Shown here one piece after another: positions 28,120-37,437 of a DNA stretch of 43,175 bases (its first letter is position 1; each line of letters starts with the position of its first letter). Below the pieces are notes generated by a model. The model was not told the DNA's origin. It did no database searches and saw only the letters and a list, made by a program, of their open reading frames with translations. The position numbers were made by a program, and so were the translations under genes. This DNA comes from Rubripirellula obstinata (GTDB lineage: Bacteria > Planctomycetota > Planctomycetia > Pirellulales > Pirellulaceae), in the NCBI RefSeq assembly GCF_001642955.1, contig NZ_LWSK01000046.1, positions 1 to 43,175 of the forward strand, given 5' to 3'.

Positions 28120-28562
28120 CCGCTGTCGGTCGGTGCTTCGCGATAACAGACTTGCAGTTCTTTTATTTCGCCAGTGTGCGACGCGCCCTTTGTTTGGGCG
28201 AACGCTTTGACATCGTCAGGAGAAACCTGGCAAGCTGCCATCAAGTTTGCGAGCGCGGACGTGGGAAACGGCGTTCCTTTGGGGCGAATCGGTGGCTTTG
28301 ATCGGCGCTGTGACGTCCGGCCGTATTGCCAAGGTAGCGGTAATGGTTCGGTGCTGGCGATGATCCATACGGAACAGGTTCCTGAGGACAAAGTGTCGTC
28401 GGCGGTTCCCGAGGATTCTTGGCCTCCGATCAGCGCAGCATCACCCGGAATCGAAATCGAAAGCATGCTCTCGAGTTGCTGGAGCGAAGGTGGTTCAGGT
28501 TTGCCCCGGCCGCAGCTCGGCAGTGCGAGCAGGATCAGGGCGAGCGAGATTTTCCGAATCAT
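28056..28562 (-). CDS. Small predicted lipoprotein
   Basis: This 168-residue protein is read from the ATG at 28562; an upstream in-frame TTG at 28571 is less likely. The N-terminus MIRKISLALILLALPSCGRG has a basic start, a hydrophobic core and a lipobox-like L-P-S-C, so Cys17 should be lipidated and the protein anchored to a membrane. The remainder has no domain I recognise. It is the last gene of a compact minus-strand unit, 14 bp after the DUF1559 gene. Small lipoproteins often accompany DUF1559 genes in planctomycetes. Confidence 0.75.
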   Translation of the reverse strand: MIRKISLALILLALPSCGRGKPEPPSLQQLESMLSISIPGDAALIGGQESSGTADDTLSSGTCSVWIIASTEPLPLPWQYGRTSQRRSKPPIRPKGTPFPTSALANLMAACQVSPDDVKAFAQTKGASHTGEIKELQVCYREAPTDSGWLTAIEIHSIVTMDGLDFSR

Positions 28563-28576
28563 GGGCTGCAATAAAG

Positions 28577-29707
28577 CTACTGATTCCCTTGGATATTTTC
28601 GGCACCGTTGATGCTACCGAGCGACCACCAAAGTGGCAAATCAATGGAATCCGATCGAAAGCTAACACTTCCGTCAGCCATCAATACATGCACGCCGCCG
28701 GTGTGATAGCTTCCGGGCGTGACGATATTGTTTCCGTCATCTTCACCGCCATAGAGGTGACAGTTTCGTTTGCCGATCGGCATGACGTGCATGTAGGTGT
28801 TTGCAGCAAAAGTCCATCCGCTGATCCAAGCATGTCCATGCTTTTCTGCATAGCTGGGATCACTCTGCGTTACCGATCCGCAATAATTCACCCAATTGTC
28901 GAGTGCCCGTGAAGTACCTGAACCACCACAAAAAGACTGCATGTTTTCATCAATACTGTCAGGCACGTAGGAGCCGCCAAATGGACTCTCTACGACGGGA
29001 GCCACACTGATCTTCCGTTCCGAACTTGCTGCTGTATTGGACAAGCCATCAGTGATGTCCCGGAACTTAACGTTGGGAACGTGCCAAGGATCGACGATCG
29101 AGGGATTGTACAAACCGAAAACACCGTTCTGTCGAGCAAGCGGATGGGTGTCACCTGGCCAGTGGGAGTCCTTCGGCCATCCGACATTGGCTGCGTAGCT
29201 GCCGGGAGCCAACTGTTCCCCATCTTCGTGTAATTGGACAACTGCCGCTGGATCCGAGGGACACAAGTAAGTTTGAACGAGCGTTCTTGCGGCTACCGCG
29301 TTGGGATGACTCGGTGCAATGTCGTAATTCAGGTACTCGCCACTGAAGGTGAAATTGCAATGGTTGGACAGTGACTGCTCGAAGTCAATCTGGTCGTACA
29401 GACTGCTTTCTTCGACAAATGGCAACAGCATGGAAAGCCAACTGTAGAATCCGTGCCCGCACGTGCCGCCTTGTGAATCGGGTCCGGTCGTGGTGGTTGG
29501 AATCGAGCGGTGTGCCGAATGGTAGTTGTGCAATCCTAGTCCGACCTGCTTCATGTTATTGAGGCATTGGGTTCGTCGCGCCGCCTCTCGCGCCGCTTGG
29601 ACAGCGGGCAATAAAAGCGCAACCAGAATACCAATGATCGCTATCACGACCAGTAATTCGATCAGCGTGAAGCCGATTCGGGAATCGCGTCGATTGGAGG
29701 AGTCCAT
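28577..29707 (-). CDS. DUF1559 domain protein with pilin-like N-terminus
   Basis: This 376-residue protein begins with a type IV pilin/pseudopilin leader and helix (GFTLIELLVVIAIIGILVAL, from residue 12), followed by LLPAVQAAREAARRTQCLNN, the standard opening of the planctomycete DUF1559 family. The C-terminus has the characteristic HTGGVHVLMADGSVSF motif. Such proteins are very abundant in planctomycetes and are presumed to be envelope-associated; the exact role is unknown. The start ATG lies one base after the stop of the upstream membrane/spermidine-synthase gene, so the two are almost certainly co-transcribed and coupled. Confidence 0.95.
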   Translation of the reverse strand: MDSSNRRDSRIGFTLIELLVVIAIIGILVALLLPAVQAAREAARRTQCLNNMKQVGLGLHNYHSAHRSIPTTTTGPDSQGGTCGHGFYSWLSMLLPFVEESSLYDQIDFEQSLSNHCNFTFSGEYLNYDIAPSHPNAVAARTLVQTYLCPSDPAAVVQLHEDGEQLAPGSYAANVGWPKDSHWPGDTHPLARQNGVFGLYNPSIVDPWHVPNVKFRDITDGLSNTAASSERKISVAPVVESPFGGSYVPDSIDENMQSFCGGSGTSRALDNWVNYCGSVTQSDPSYAEKHGHAWISGWTFAANTYMHVMPIGKRNCHLYGGEDDGNNIVTPGSYHTGGVHVLMADGSVSFRSDSIDLPLWWSLGSINGAENIQGNQ

Positions 29708-29708
29708 G

Positions 29709-32375
29709 TCAGTTGTCCTTGGGGATGTCGTTTGAATGATTGTATTTTTTTGAAACGTTTAGGCGTTTGTCCAACGCATCGGACTGTTCGGAATCGCTAA
29801 ACCGAGGGACGATTTTGGGGCCAGGCCAGCGCTGCCTATCGGACCTGTCGTCGTCGGCAAAGCAGCTTGGTAATGATTGCGAAACTCGCCGAGCGATTGA
29901 GTCAGTCAGTTTGTGTTTGTTTTGTTTCGCATAGTCCAGCTCCAACAGGCCAGTCGCTAGCGTCATCAGTTCGGACTTTTCCGGGAAATCTTGGTTCGGT
30001 TCCTTCGCGGACTCCTTGGCACGCGAGCGGCAAAAACGGATCCAGTTCGCAGCGTTAAAGTACTTTTTTCCAGGGTCGGGTGAAAGCCTTACTGTCGCTG
30101 CGGAATACTCCAGCGATGGATCGCTCAGCGAGACCAACCGAGATTGGTTCTGCTGGGACTTCCACTGACCTAAGTATAGCAATCCAACGCCTGAACGATG
30201 TCGCAATAACGGGTCGCTGATGCTGTTGGACTCACGGAATTGGTCACATCGATTACGCACTCGATTCCAATCCAACCATTCCGATCGCTTACTTCCCACC
30301 AACGCCACCATCGGTGCACCGACACGAAAGTGATTCATGAACAGGTGAGTTTCTGGGAAAACGCTGGCGAATGTCTCCGCAATCCGGCGGAAATGCTCCG
30401 GTGTTAATTGGTACATCGGAAGCCATTGGCAAAAAATGCCATCAGACTTCAACGCTTCCCTGACCGACGAAAAGTGCTCGATGCTATACAGACGCGATGT
30501 CCCCGGGGACCAGGGAAGAAACAGATCCCCAGTGATGACATCAAAACGATCCGGCAGCGAAGCGAAGTAAGTTCTACCGTCGCCGATCACCACCGAAGCT
30601 GATTGATTTGAAAAAATGTCGTGGTTGAAATCTTGAAAGTAACGTTCGGCCGCACGGGCAACCGATGCAGATATCTCAATCGCTTTGACTTCGTTGACTG
30701 ACGGAATCGCCAAAGCCGCACCGGGCGTGATGCCGGTGGCCAGCCCGATGCAACCGACGCTGGACGGATTTTTGTGCAGCACGATTGGCAGCAACACTTG
30801 ACGCTCTTGATCAAAACGGACTGCGGTTCCACCAAGCACGTATTGATTGTCGACCAGGATCGACCGGCCACCGTCACGAGTTTCCATCACTGCAACCGTC
30901 CCTTCGCGGCCCGATTGGATATCAATCGCTTCGATGCCCGGCGGTGGATTGACGACTGGCAGGAAGGAATTGATCAGCCCCATGGTCAAAACAACCATCG
31001 CCGACATCGAAGCCAGCACCCGACTGCCATACCTGGACTGCGACGGTTTACTGAACAGAGAGATCGTAATGGCGGCCAGAACAAACCCCAAACCGATCGC
31101 GGCTAGTGCGCCATAAACGCCTAGTCGGGGCAGCAAAACTCGATAAGTAAGTTCCGCGCCCAGTAATCCACCCAAACCATTAACCGCCAGCAGCAACCCG
31201 AGCCGTTGGCCAGCCTGCTTGGGTGAGCAGTCGCGACCGGCGACCGCGACGGCTAGCGGAAAGATCAATCCGGAAACCAGCCACGCGGGACCGATCGACA
31301 ACAATGCCAGCAAGCCGAGCTTGATGAAGAACTGCGTGGCACCCCCGTTATCAGCAAACCAGTTGGATCGCTCGGCGATGCCCATGAAAATTTGCGGAGC
31401 CAGCACGACAAGGATTCCGCAAGCAACCAGAATCAGGACGGTCGTTCGCTCCTTTGACTTCGAGACAAATGTTGACTCAAAGCGGGCGAAAATCGCGGCG
31501 GAGGTCCCCAACGAAGTGATCGCGCAAAACAGAACCGCTGCCGGTGAAAACAGTGAGATCGTTGCCACCAACTGAAACATTTGGAACGCAGCAACCTCCA
31601 GCGACAATACCGCCATGCCAGAAAAGAACGCCAAGCCAATCTGCTGGCTTAGCGGATTTGGCGTTGGCGCAGCTTCCTTGTCTTTTGATTCGCTTCTCAG
31701 TGTTTTTTCTTGGCCGTCTGTCACGTTTGCGGAAGCTCTGGCGACAAACAGCAACGCGACACCAACCGCGCCGTCGATGGCGCCTGCAAGTAACATCGAG
31801 GCAAAATTACCCAGTTGTGGTAGAGCCACCATCACCGTCAGCAGCACACCGCATGCGCCACCCAAGGTATTGATGGCATAAAGGGTGATGCCGGATCGAC
31901 CCAAACCGCCACTGCCCAATCGCAACACACCAGCAACGATCAATGGGAACGAAAGTCCCATCAATGCCGACGGCGGAAATACAAACCCCAGCGTCAACAG
32001 CGACTTGATGACGCCTTCGCTATTGCCCAGCGAAGATTGCGAGCCGATGAGCGGCCAAATCCATTCTGTTAATTCAGAAAGGAAGATCACCGGCAGCACC
32101 AGCAATGGAATGCATAGCTGCACCAAACCAGCCAATCGAAGCGGGTTTTTCGTGCGGCCAACCAAAAGTGCCGCGACGGCAGAACCGATCGACAACCCCA
32201 GAAAGAATGTTCCAAACACTCGTGCCGATGACTCGGCGCTTGCGCCCAGTAAATCGACCAGCCTTCGGGTCCAAAGCAGTTGATGCCCCAGCGCCGCCAT
32301 CCCACTTAGGAAGACCAGAAGCCCGAAAAGAATTCCGGACTTCCGTTCACCAAGAGCTAGAGGGAATTGGGGCAT
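29709..32375 (-). CDS. Multi-pass membrane protein fused to a spermidine-synthase-like domain
   Basis: This 888-residue protein is read from the ATG at 32375; a TTG at 32390 is also in frame. The first ~470 residues contain many hydrophobic helices with small loops, including GILFGLLVFLSGMAALGHQL and FPPSALMGLSFPLIVAGVL, like the transporter half of fused MFS/spermidine-synthase proteins. From about 485 to 720 a Rossmann methyltransferase-like fold follows: EGTVAVMETRDGGRSILVDN, GLATGITPGAAL (nucleotide loop position), VVIGDGRTYFA and DVITGDLFLPW. These match aminopropyltransferase motifs, but the loop is not the classical GGGDG. The substrate is unknown. It is followed immediately by the DUF1559 gene. 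Confidence 0.85.
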   Translation of the reverse strand: MPQFPLALGERKSGILFGLLVFLSGMAALGHQLLWTRRLVDLLGASAESSARVFGTFFLGLSIGSAVAALLVGRTKNPLRLAGLVQLCIPLLVLPVIFLSELTEWIWPLIGSQSSLGNSEGVIKSLLTLGFVFPPSALMGLSFPLIVAGVLRLGSGGLGRSGITLYAINTLGGACGVLLTVMVALPQLGNFASMLLAGAIDGAVGVALLFVARASANVTDGQEKTLRSESKDKEAAPTPNPLSQQIGLAFFSGMAVLSLEVAAFQMFQLVATISLFSPAAVLFCAITSLGTSAAIFARFESTFVSKSKERTTVLILVACGILVVLAPQIFMGIAERSNWFADNGGATQFFIKLGLLALLSIGPAWLVSGLIFPLAVAVAGRDCSPKQAGQRLGLLLAVNGLGGLLGAELTYRVLLPRLGVYGALAAIGLGFVLAAITISLFSKPSQSRYGSRVLASMSAMVVLTMGLINSFLPVVNPPPGIEAIDIQSGREGTVAVMETRDGGRSILVDNQYVLGGTAVRFDQERQVLLPIVLHKNPSSVGCIGLATGITPGAALAIPSVNEVKAIEISASVARAAERYFQDFNHDIFSNQSASVVIGDGRTYFASLPDRFDVITGDLFLPWSPGTSRLYSIEHFSSVREALKSDGIFCQWLPMYQLTPEHFRRIAETFASVFPETHLFMNHFRVGAPMVALVGSKRSEWLDWNRVRNRCDQFRESNSISDPLLRHRSGVGLLYLGQWKSQQNQSRLVSLSDPSLEYSAATVRLSPDPGKKYFNAANWIRFCRSRAKESAKEPNQDFPEKSELMTLATGLLELDYAKQNKHKLTDSIARRVSQSLPSCFADDDRSDRQRWPGPKIVPRFSDSEQSDALDKRLNVSKKYNHSNDIPKDN

Positions 32376-32420
32376 ACAACAATTTTCCAATGGCGAGAAG
32401 TCACTTTTGACTTCGCAAGA

Positions 32421-33194
32421 TCAGTGCAGAACAACCGTTTGCGGCTTGCGTCGGCGGCGCGCGTACCAGCCCAATGCACCAAACGAAATGAGCGCGAGAC
32501 TGCTCGGTTCGGGAATAGCAGTTAAGTCGCCAACAACAAACCTGAATGTTGTGGGATCGCTTTCGACTAAGTTTCCGTTCTGAAAACCGCTGGCTGTCAG
32601 TTGGATGTCGTAAACGCCTTCCTGAGTAAAACCGAACTGGTAATGGTCGTGACCGGTCAATCCGACGTTCAGCATGTTGTCATTCGGCGGCTGTCCAGGA
32701 ACAACCGCAGTCTGCCAGAAAACGTCCAATGCACCATTGTTGACCTGCCACAGAGCAAAATTTCCTGGACCATCGACATCAGTCATGCTGAGCGTGAGGG
32801 ACGCAAAACCGGACGACCCAAAGTTGTGACTAGCAATTCCCAAAAACGGTACGCCGGCATCTTGGCTTCGAGGCAACATCCAAAGAGGCTGGTTGCTTTC
32901 CAAACCCAGGAAGCCCAAAGGAACCGAAAAGTTCGTCATTGTTGAGCTTGGGACACGCACAAAGTAATCGCTCGTATCAGCTTCAAAGACGCTCGTTTGC
33001 ACGACGTCGTCCAAAACCGCGCCCTCACCGAATTCAAAAACTAAATCAATGTCGCTTCCGCTTCGGTAAGCGACACGAATATCAGCGTGTCCTGCAGAGT
33101 ATTCGGTAAGCGCTGCCTCGGCGTTGTTCAACGATAGTGCGATCACTGCCGAGACGCAGTAGATCAAAGCTGCTTTTGTAATGAGATGATTCAT
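32421..33194 (-). CDS. PEP-CTERM protein, choice-of-anchor-M-like (paralog 1)
   Basis: This 257-residue exported protein starts at the ATG at 33194, which has a strong AGGAGG six nt upstream; an upstream TTG is less likely. A signal peptide (AALIYCVSAVIALSLNNAEA) is followed by GHADIRVAYRSGSDIDLVFEF and, later, GHDHYQFGFTQEGVYDIQLTA. These two patterns resemble the actinobacterial surface-anchored repeat / choice-of-anchor-M group. The C-terminus IPEPSSLALISFGALGWYARRRRK is a PEP-CTERM sorting signal, recognised by an exosortase that is not in this window. The neighbouring 33577-34326 gene is a paralog. It lies 45 bp before the membrane/spermidine-synthase gene. Confidence 0.85.
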   Translation of the reverse strand: MNHLITKAALIYCVSAVIALSLNNAEAALTEYSAGHADIRVAYRSGSDIDLVFEFGEGAVLDDVVQTSVFEADTSDYFVRVPSSTMTNFSVPLGFLGLESNQPLWMLPRSQDAGVPFLGIASHNFGSSGFASLTLSMTDVDGPGNFALWQVNNGALDVFWQTAVVPGQPPNDNMLNVGLTGHDHYQFGFTQEGVYDIQLTASGFQNGNLVESDPTTFRFVVGDLTAIPEPSSLALISFGALGWYARRRRKPQTVVLH

Positions 33195-33307
33195 CTCAAC
33201 CTCCTGAAGGAGTTTCAATAAAGGATGTAAGGAAAGGAAATGAATTGTCCTGAAATAATTTCCACGTTTGGAAATATCTTTCGCAGCAGCGCCGCCATGC
33301 TGACACT

Positions 33308-33406
33308 GTGAAGCAATTCTAAATTGTTAAACCGCGTGGGCATCGCCCCGCGCGTCTTGCGGTGCGAAACTCGTGGGGCGATGCCCACGCGGCTTAACGG
33401 TTTGGC
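33308..33406. repeat. Palindromic element, shortened copy E
   Basis: This diverged copy has GTGAAGCAATTCTAAATTG, then TTAAACCGCGTGGGCATCG, the GC-rich core, a loop, and TGGGGCGATGCCCACGCGG. The complementary outer end is missing. It lies in the 382-bp gap between the two PEP-CTERM genes, just upstream of the 32421-33194 gene. Confidence 0.75.
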
Positions 33407-33492
33407 ATCATGTTTTACTGGAAACAAAACCGGGAAGATGTAACGTGACAAATCCTACAGTTGTGATTAGTAACGAAGTCGGGAGAACGAAG

Positions 33493-33537
33493 TCGGGGGG
33501 CGGGGCATTCGTCGTGACGTCAAACAACGCCCCCCGA
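33493..33537 (-). terminator. Possible terminator hairpin after PEP-CTERM paralog 2
   Basis: TCGGGGGGCG (33493-33502) and CGCCCCCCGA (33528-33537) form a perfect 10-bp GC stem with a 25-nt loop, 39 bp beyond the stop codon of the minus-strand gene. No T-run follows, so Rho-independent termination is uncertain. Next to it AACGAAGTCGGG is directly repeated (33472-33483 and 33486-33497). Confidence 0.4.
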
Positions 33538-33576
33538 TCCTTCCTAAGTTTTCAATCAAATTCGTATCTGAAAGAC

Positions 33577-34326
33577 TTAGGATCGACGCCTTCTTGCCAG
33601 ACCAGCGAAAGCCCCCAGCGATGCCAACATTGCAAAGCTGGTCGGTTCAGGAATCGCGGTGGCACTACCCACAGCAAACCTGAACGTCTCTGTGTCGGTT
33701 GCGGTACCGCCTCCGGCGAGATTTCCAGACGCCGTCAGCTCAATCTCATAAACACCTTCCTGCGTGAAGCCGAAGTTGGCGTGACCGTGCTCTCCAACCA
33801 TCAAGCTGAATGTATCAGCAGAAATCGTCCCACCGTTGGTTTGCATGAACACCGTTTCGTCTCCGGGCACAGACCCTTCACGCCACAACGCAAAATCTCC
33901 GGGACCGTTGAAGTCCGTCAGCGTCAGCGTAATGTCTGAGGTGAAATCACTGGCTTCCAGTTCCTCGGCGGCAAGGCCAACAAAGGGAAGACCCAAATCC
34001 TCGGCTCCAGTCATTGAGCCGTTGGAATTGGACTCAGGGAGAACCCAGTAGTTTTGTCCACCAAGAGAGTTCGTTCGAAAAGCGTTGTCTGCTACGCGAA
34101 TGTAGGCTTGATTGGGTTCAAGTTCTAAATCACTGCCCGGATCACTACCGTTCACACCGTCTTCAAAGTGATAGTGAAGTTCGAGTTCGTTTCCACCTTC
34201 GTAGCCGATTCCAATGTCACCGTGTTCCTCGAACCACTCAGTGACCGCAGCCGAAGCGTTGCTGGCAAGCAGGCTTAGAGCTGCAAAGCAGCAGAGGTGA
34301 ATTGATTTTGTAAACAGGTTTCTCAT
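33577..34326 (-). CDS. PEP-CTERM protein, choice-of-anchor-M-like (paralog 2)
   Basis: This 249-residue protein is read from the ATG at 34326, with GGAG about 8 nt upstream. A signal peptide ends near ASNASA. The mature part has HGDIGIGYEGGNELELHYHF near its start and EHGHANFGFTQEGVYEIELTA before the C-terminus, matching its neighbour at 32421-33194 along its length. The tail IPEPTSFAMLASLGAFAGLARRRR is a PEP-CTERM signal. The conserved histidines in GHANF and HGDIG could bind metal, by analogy with related surface proteins found beside metal-uptake systems in actinobacteria. No transporter is visible here. Confidence 0.85.
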   Translation of the reverse strand: MRNLFTKSIHLCCFAALSLLASNASAAVTEWFEEHGDIGIGYEGGNELELHYHFEDGVNGSDPGSDLELEPNQAYIRVADNAFRTNSLGGQNYWVLPESNSNGSMTGAEDLGLPFVGLAAEELEASDFTSDITLTLTDFNGPGDFALWREGSVPGDETVFMQTNGGTISADTFSLMVGEHGHANFGFTQEGVYEIELTASGNLAGGGTATDTETFRFAVGSATAIPEPTSFAMLASLGAFAGLARRRRS

Positions 34327-34700
34327 GTTTTTCTCCAATAGAAGTTAAATTCAAAGTGTTGTTGGCGACGTTTGTTTGGGGGCGTCGCCGATCATGGAAG
34401 TCCATCACAACGGTTACTTACCGCGTGTGGTAATCATGCCTCCGGTGCAGAGACCAGGAACAACCCTGGGACTCACGATCCATCGGCGTGGTTTGTTGGT
34501 GTTGAAACTCTTTCCCGCAAAGCAAGGCCCAGGAATAGCCCGCTCACCTCGATTGCTTCACAAGCAGTAGCTTCACAAGCATTCGTGGAACGAAGCAGCA
34601 TCCATCAAATGGGCGCAACAGATCTACGGAGAGAGTTCAGTCGCATTCAGGGCCTACGAATAATGCGCAGCAGTCCTCTGACTCTCGATCTAAACAAGAT
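34327..34700. other. Intergenic region with one hairpin
   Basis: This 374-bp stretch lies between PEP-CTERM paralog 2 and the Cys/His-rich gene. GGCGACG (34364-34370) pairs with CGTCGCC (34383-34389). Open frames on the plus strand have no recognisable features. It should contain the promoter and leader of paralog 2. Confidence 0.4.
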
Positions 34701-35144
34701 CTAGAAGCAGTCCGCCGGTGGACCCCGAGAAAATGGGATCGAGAAGGGCGTTGATTTGGCGGAAACGGCGTGAACGACCTGCGCGAAATCAACCAACAGC
34801 ATGCTTGGTCGAACGGTTTCAAACCGCCAAGCGACGCCATTGGATGTTGCCAAGTACTGGCAAAGCGAACATGAGCCCGAACCATGATCATCGTGCGAAT
34901 GCTGCGATTGGGTTTCGGTGACCGCAACACGCTTGGTCAATTCGCGTTCGCTTGTCGCACCGTGTGCATCGGGACAATGGCAACAAGCACGGTTCGCTTG
35001 AACGAAACCTTTGTCCACACCAATTTGCGTTGCGGAGTCGCATCCAGATTCACATCCATTGACATGCAACCACGCGGGAGCACGGCCAATGAAGGCCGCC
35101 CCACATAGAAGAATGACGACAGTTGCGCGGGCTACTGGGAACAT
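34701..35144 (-). CDS. Exported Cys/His-rich protein, DUF2946-like
   Basis: This 147-residue protein has a hydrophobic N-terminus (ATVVILLCGAAFIG) that could be a signal peptide. It contains three Cys-rich clusters: CESGCDS, RACCHCPDAHG, and HSHDDHGSGSCSLCQYLA. The last is a likely metal-binding patch. The C-terminus ends RGPPADCF, and the CSLC...RGPP layout resembles DUF2946 proteins, which are often linked to copper or periplasmic metal handling. The family match is by eye only. It starts at the ATG at 35144 with no obvious ribosome-binding site. No metal transporter gene lies beside it. Confidence 0.6.
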   Translation of the reverse strand: MFPVARATVVILLCGAAFIGRAPAWLHVNGCESGCDSATQIGVDKGFVQANRACCHCPDAHGATSERELTKRVAVTETQSQHSHDDHGSGSCSLCQYLATSNGVAWRFETVRPSMLLVDFAQVVHAVSAKSTPFSIPFSRGPPADCF

Positions 35145-35553
35145 CGGATGCGTTTTAGGGACAATTCAGTGATGGCTTGGGGAAAGAACCAAGCAGCTTG
35201 GGGCAAGTTTCACTGCAGTCAAAAGTTCCCCAAGTTGAGTCGGACTATAGCGAAAATGCGGCTTAATGCAACCCAATTGCAATTACGGCGGGTCTTTGGA
35301 CGCTAAGGAGACGTTAGACACTGTTTAAGGAAATGTTCTTCGCCGTATGGGAGTGAGAGCGGGTGACATTGGGCATTGTGGATTGGGAAATCGGGCAGTT
35401 ATTTCGGGACAGCCGATTAGCGTGCCTGCACCCGCCTCCATGCCCCCATGACTGGTCCGCTGTTGGCCTCGACGATTCCCAGCCTTGGCTGCTACATTAC
35501 CGGGCTACCATTTTCCCCTCCTAGAATGCTGCTTAGCGCTTGGCCGCCCTGCC
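35145..35553. other. Intergenic region upstream of the DAHP synthase gene
   Basis: This 409-bp region separates the divergent Cys/His-rich and DAHP synthase genes and should hold both promoters. I see no strong hairpin, repeat or RNA gene. An in-frame TTG at 35485 could extend the DAHP synthase by 23 residues, but that segment is not conserved-looking. Confidence 0.4.
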
Positions 35554-36591
35554 GTGATTTTAATCCTTAAAAACAAAGCTACCGACGGGCAGATCGACCA
35601 TGTTCTGGCTCGTGTGGAAGAGCTAGGGTTGCAGCATCACCTTAGCCGCGGAACTCACCGAACGATCGTCGGGATCATCGGTGACGAAGACAAGCTCCGC
35701 GAAGAACCTTTGCGAGCTATTTCCGGGGTCGCTGAAGTCATTCCTGTGCTACCTCCCTTCAAGCTCGCCTCCATCGACGCTCATCCTGATCCCAGCGTGA
35801 TTGACGTTTCAGGCGTCAAAATTGGTGGCGGTAACTTGGGAATGATCGCGGGCCCGTGCAGCGTCGAAGAGCCCGACCGCATGTTCCGCATCGCTGAATC
35901 GGTTGCCGAGTCGGGAGCGAACCTGTTTCGCGGCGGAGCTTACAAGCCTCGCACCAGTCCCTACGCGTTTCAAGGCACCGGCGAAGATGGTTTGAAACTG
36001 TTGCGTGAAGTTGGCGATAAGTTTTCGATGCCGGTTGTCACCGAAGTCACCGACCCCAGGCTGGTTGAATTGGTTGCCGGTTACGCCGACATGCTGCAAG
36101 TCGGTGCTCGCAATATGCAGAACTTTGCACTGTTGACCGAAGTCGGGAAAACCAAGCGACCGGTTTTGCTGAAACGTGGAATGAGCGCCACGATTACTGA
36201 TTTGTTGATGTGTGCTGAATACATTTTGTCGCAAGGCAACCCGAATGTCGTGTTGTGCGAACGAGGCATCAAGAGTTTTGATCCGTCCACGCGAAACCTG
36301 TTTGACGTTGCCGCGGTGCCGATGGTTCATAGCCTGTCGCACCTACCCATCATCGTTGATCCGTCGCACGCGACTGGCCGACCTGATTTGATTCCCGCTT
36401 GTGCATTGGCGGGCATTGCCGCTGGTGCGGACGGCGTCCATGTCGAAGTCCACGACTGTCCCGAAGTCGCCAAGAGCGATGGACCGCAAGCATTGTTACC
36501 TGAACAGTATGCCGAACTGGCTGGCCAAATGAGAAAGATGGCAGAGCTGCTTGGCAAGCAAATATCCCCCTTACCGGAGACACTGGTTTGA
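35554..36591 (+). CDS. aroF: 3-deoxy-7-phosphoheptulonate (DAHP) synthase, class I beta type
   Basis: This is the first enzyme of the shikimate pathway, joining phosphoenolpyruvate and erythrose 4-phosphate. I place the start at the GTG at 35554, because the sequence then opens [19 protein letters not shown], matching the regulatory ferredoxin-like N-terminal domain of Thermotoga-type enzymes. The catalytic barrel (from about 85) contains MIAGPCSVE (metal-binding Cys), [44 protein letters not shown] and VDPSHATGR. All are intact. The N-terminal domain suggests feedback control by an aromatic amino acid. The stop overlaps the TTG start of tpiA. Confidence 0.95.
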   Translation: MILILKNKATDGQIDHVLARVEELGLQHHLSRGTHRTIVGIIGDEDKLREEPLRAISGVAEVIPVLPPFKLASIDAHPDPSVIDVSGVKIGGGNLGMIAGPCSVEEPDRMFRIAESVAESGANLFRGGAYKPRTSPYAFQGTGEDGLKLLREVGDKFSMPVVTEVTDPRLVELVAGYADMLQVGARNMQNFALLTEVGKTKRPVLLKRGMSATITDLLMCAEYILSQGNPNVVLCERGIKSFDPSTRNLFDVAAVPMVHSLSHLPIIVDPSHATGRPDLIPACALAGIAAGADGVHVEVHDCPEVAKSDGPQALLPEQYAELAGQMRKMAELLGKQISPLPETLV

Positions 36592-37343
36592 CCCGTCGAA
36601 TTTTGATTGCTGGAAACTGGAAGATGAACACCCGCAGCGCCAGCGCTGTTGAACTCGCCAAGGCTGTCGTGGCCAAGGTTGGTGAAAATCCTAAGGTCGA
36701 TGTCGCGCTTTGCCCGCCGTCGGTTTACCTAGCCGCTGTTGCGGACGTCGTCGCGGGAACACCCGTCGGTCTGGGTTCGCAAAACGTCTACGCCGCCGAC
36801 GATGGTGCGTACACCGGCGAAGTCAACGCATCGATGTTGACCGATGTCGGATGTCGCTACGTCATTTTGGGCCACAGCGAACGCCGCGCGATCCTGGGCG
36901 AAACCGATGCCATGATCAGCGAGAAATTGCACGCCGCACTGGCCGGTAACTTGGTGCCGATTGTCTGCGTCGGTGAAACGCTGGAAGACCGTGAAGCTGG
37001 CAACACTGAAAAGGTCGTTGAAACGCAAATCCGCGGATCGCTTGCGGGGCTGGATGAAGTCCGAGCCGCTGGGATCGTGATCGCTTACGAACCGGTTTGG
37101 GCAATCGGAACTGGCAAGACAGCGTCGCCGGAGCAGGCCGAAGAAGTTCACGCGTTCCTGCGTAAGTTGCTGGGCGAGATCTTTTCGGCCGATGTCGCTG
37201 ACCAAATCGTCATTCAGTATGGCGGCAGCGTCAAACCTGGCAATGCCAAGGAATTGCTGGGCCAACCGAATATCGACGGAGCACTCGTTGGTGGTGCCGC
37301 ACTGAAGGCAGAAGATTTTATAGGAATCATCGAACCTGCTTAG
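36588..37343 (+). CDS. tpiA: Triosephosphate isomerase
   Basis: This 251-residue glycolytic enzyme interconverts dihydroxyacetone phosphate and glyceraldehyde 3-phosphate. Catalytic residues are visible: N10 and K12 in AGNWKMN, H96 in GHSERR, and E168 in [14 protein letters not shown] (loop 6). The phosphate-binding [11 protein letters not shown] and GALVGGAAL segments are present. The start is TTG, overlapping the DAHP synthase stop as TTGA, so the genes are translationally coupled; CCGGAG upstream may help initiation. Confidence 0.98.
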   Translation: MTRRILIAGNWKMNTRSASAVELAKAVVAKVGENPKVDVALCPPSVYLAAVADVVAGTPVGLGSQNVYAADDGAYTGEVNASMLTDVGCRYVILGHSERRAILGETDAMISEKLHAALAGNLVPIVCVGETLEDREAGNTEKVVETQIRGSLAGLDEVRAAGIVIAYEPVWAIGTGKTASPEQAEEVHAFLRKLLGEIFSADVADQIVIQYGGSVKPGNAKELLGQPNIDGALVGGAALKAEDFIGIIEPA

Positions 37344-37437
37344 GGCTTGGCCTTTGCAGTAGTAGCCTGTCTATGAAAACGATAAACCAATCGCAATGGT
37401 GAGCCGCTGACCGTAAGGCCTCGGGCTTGCTCGGTTT

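Noticed and set aside
31219-32283. Plus-strand ORFs within 31219-32283
   Set aside because: They lie antisense to the hydrophobic half of the membrane/spermidine-synthase gene and show only complement-type composition.
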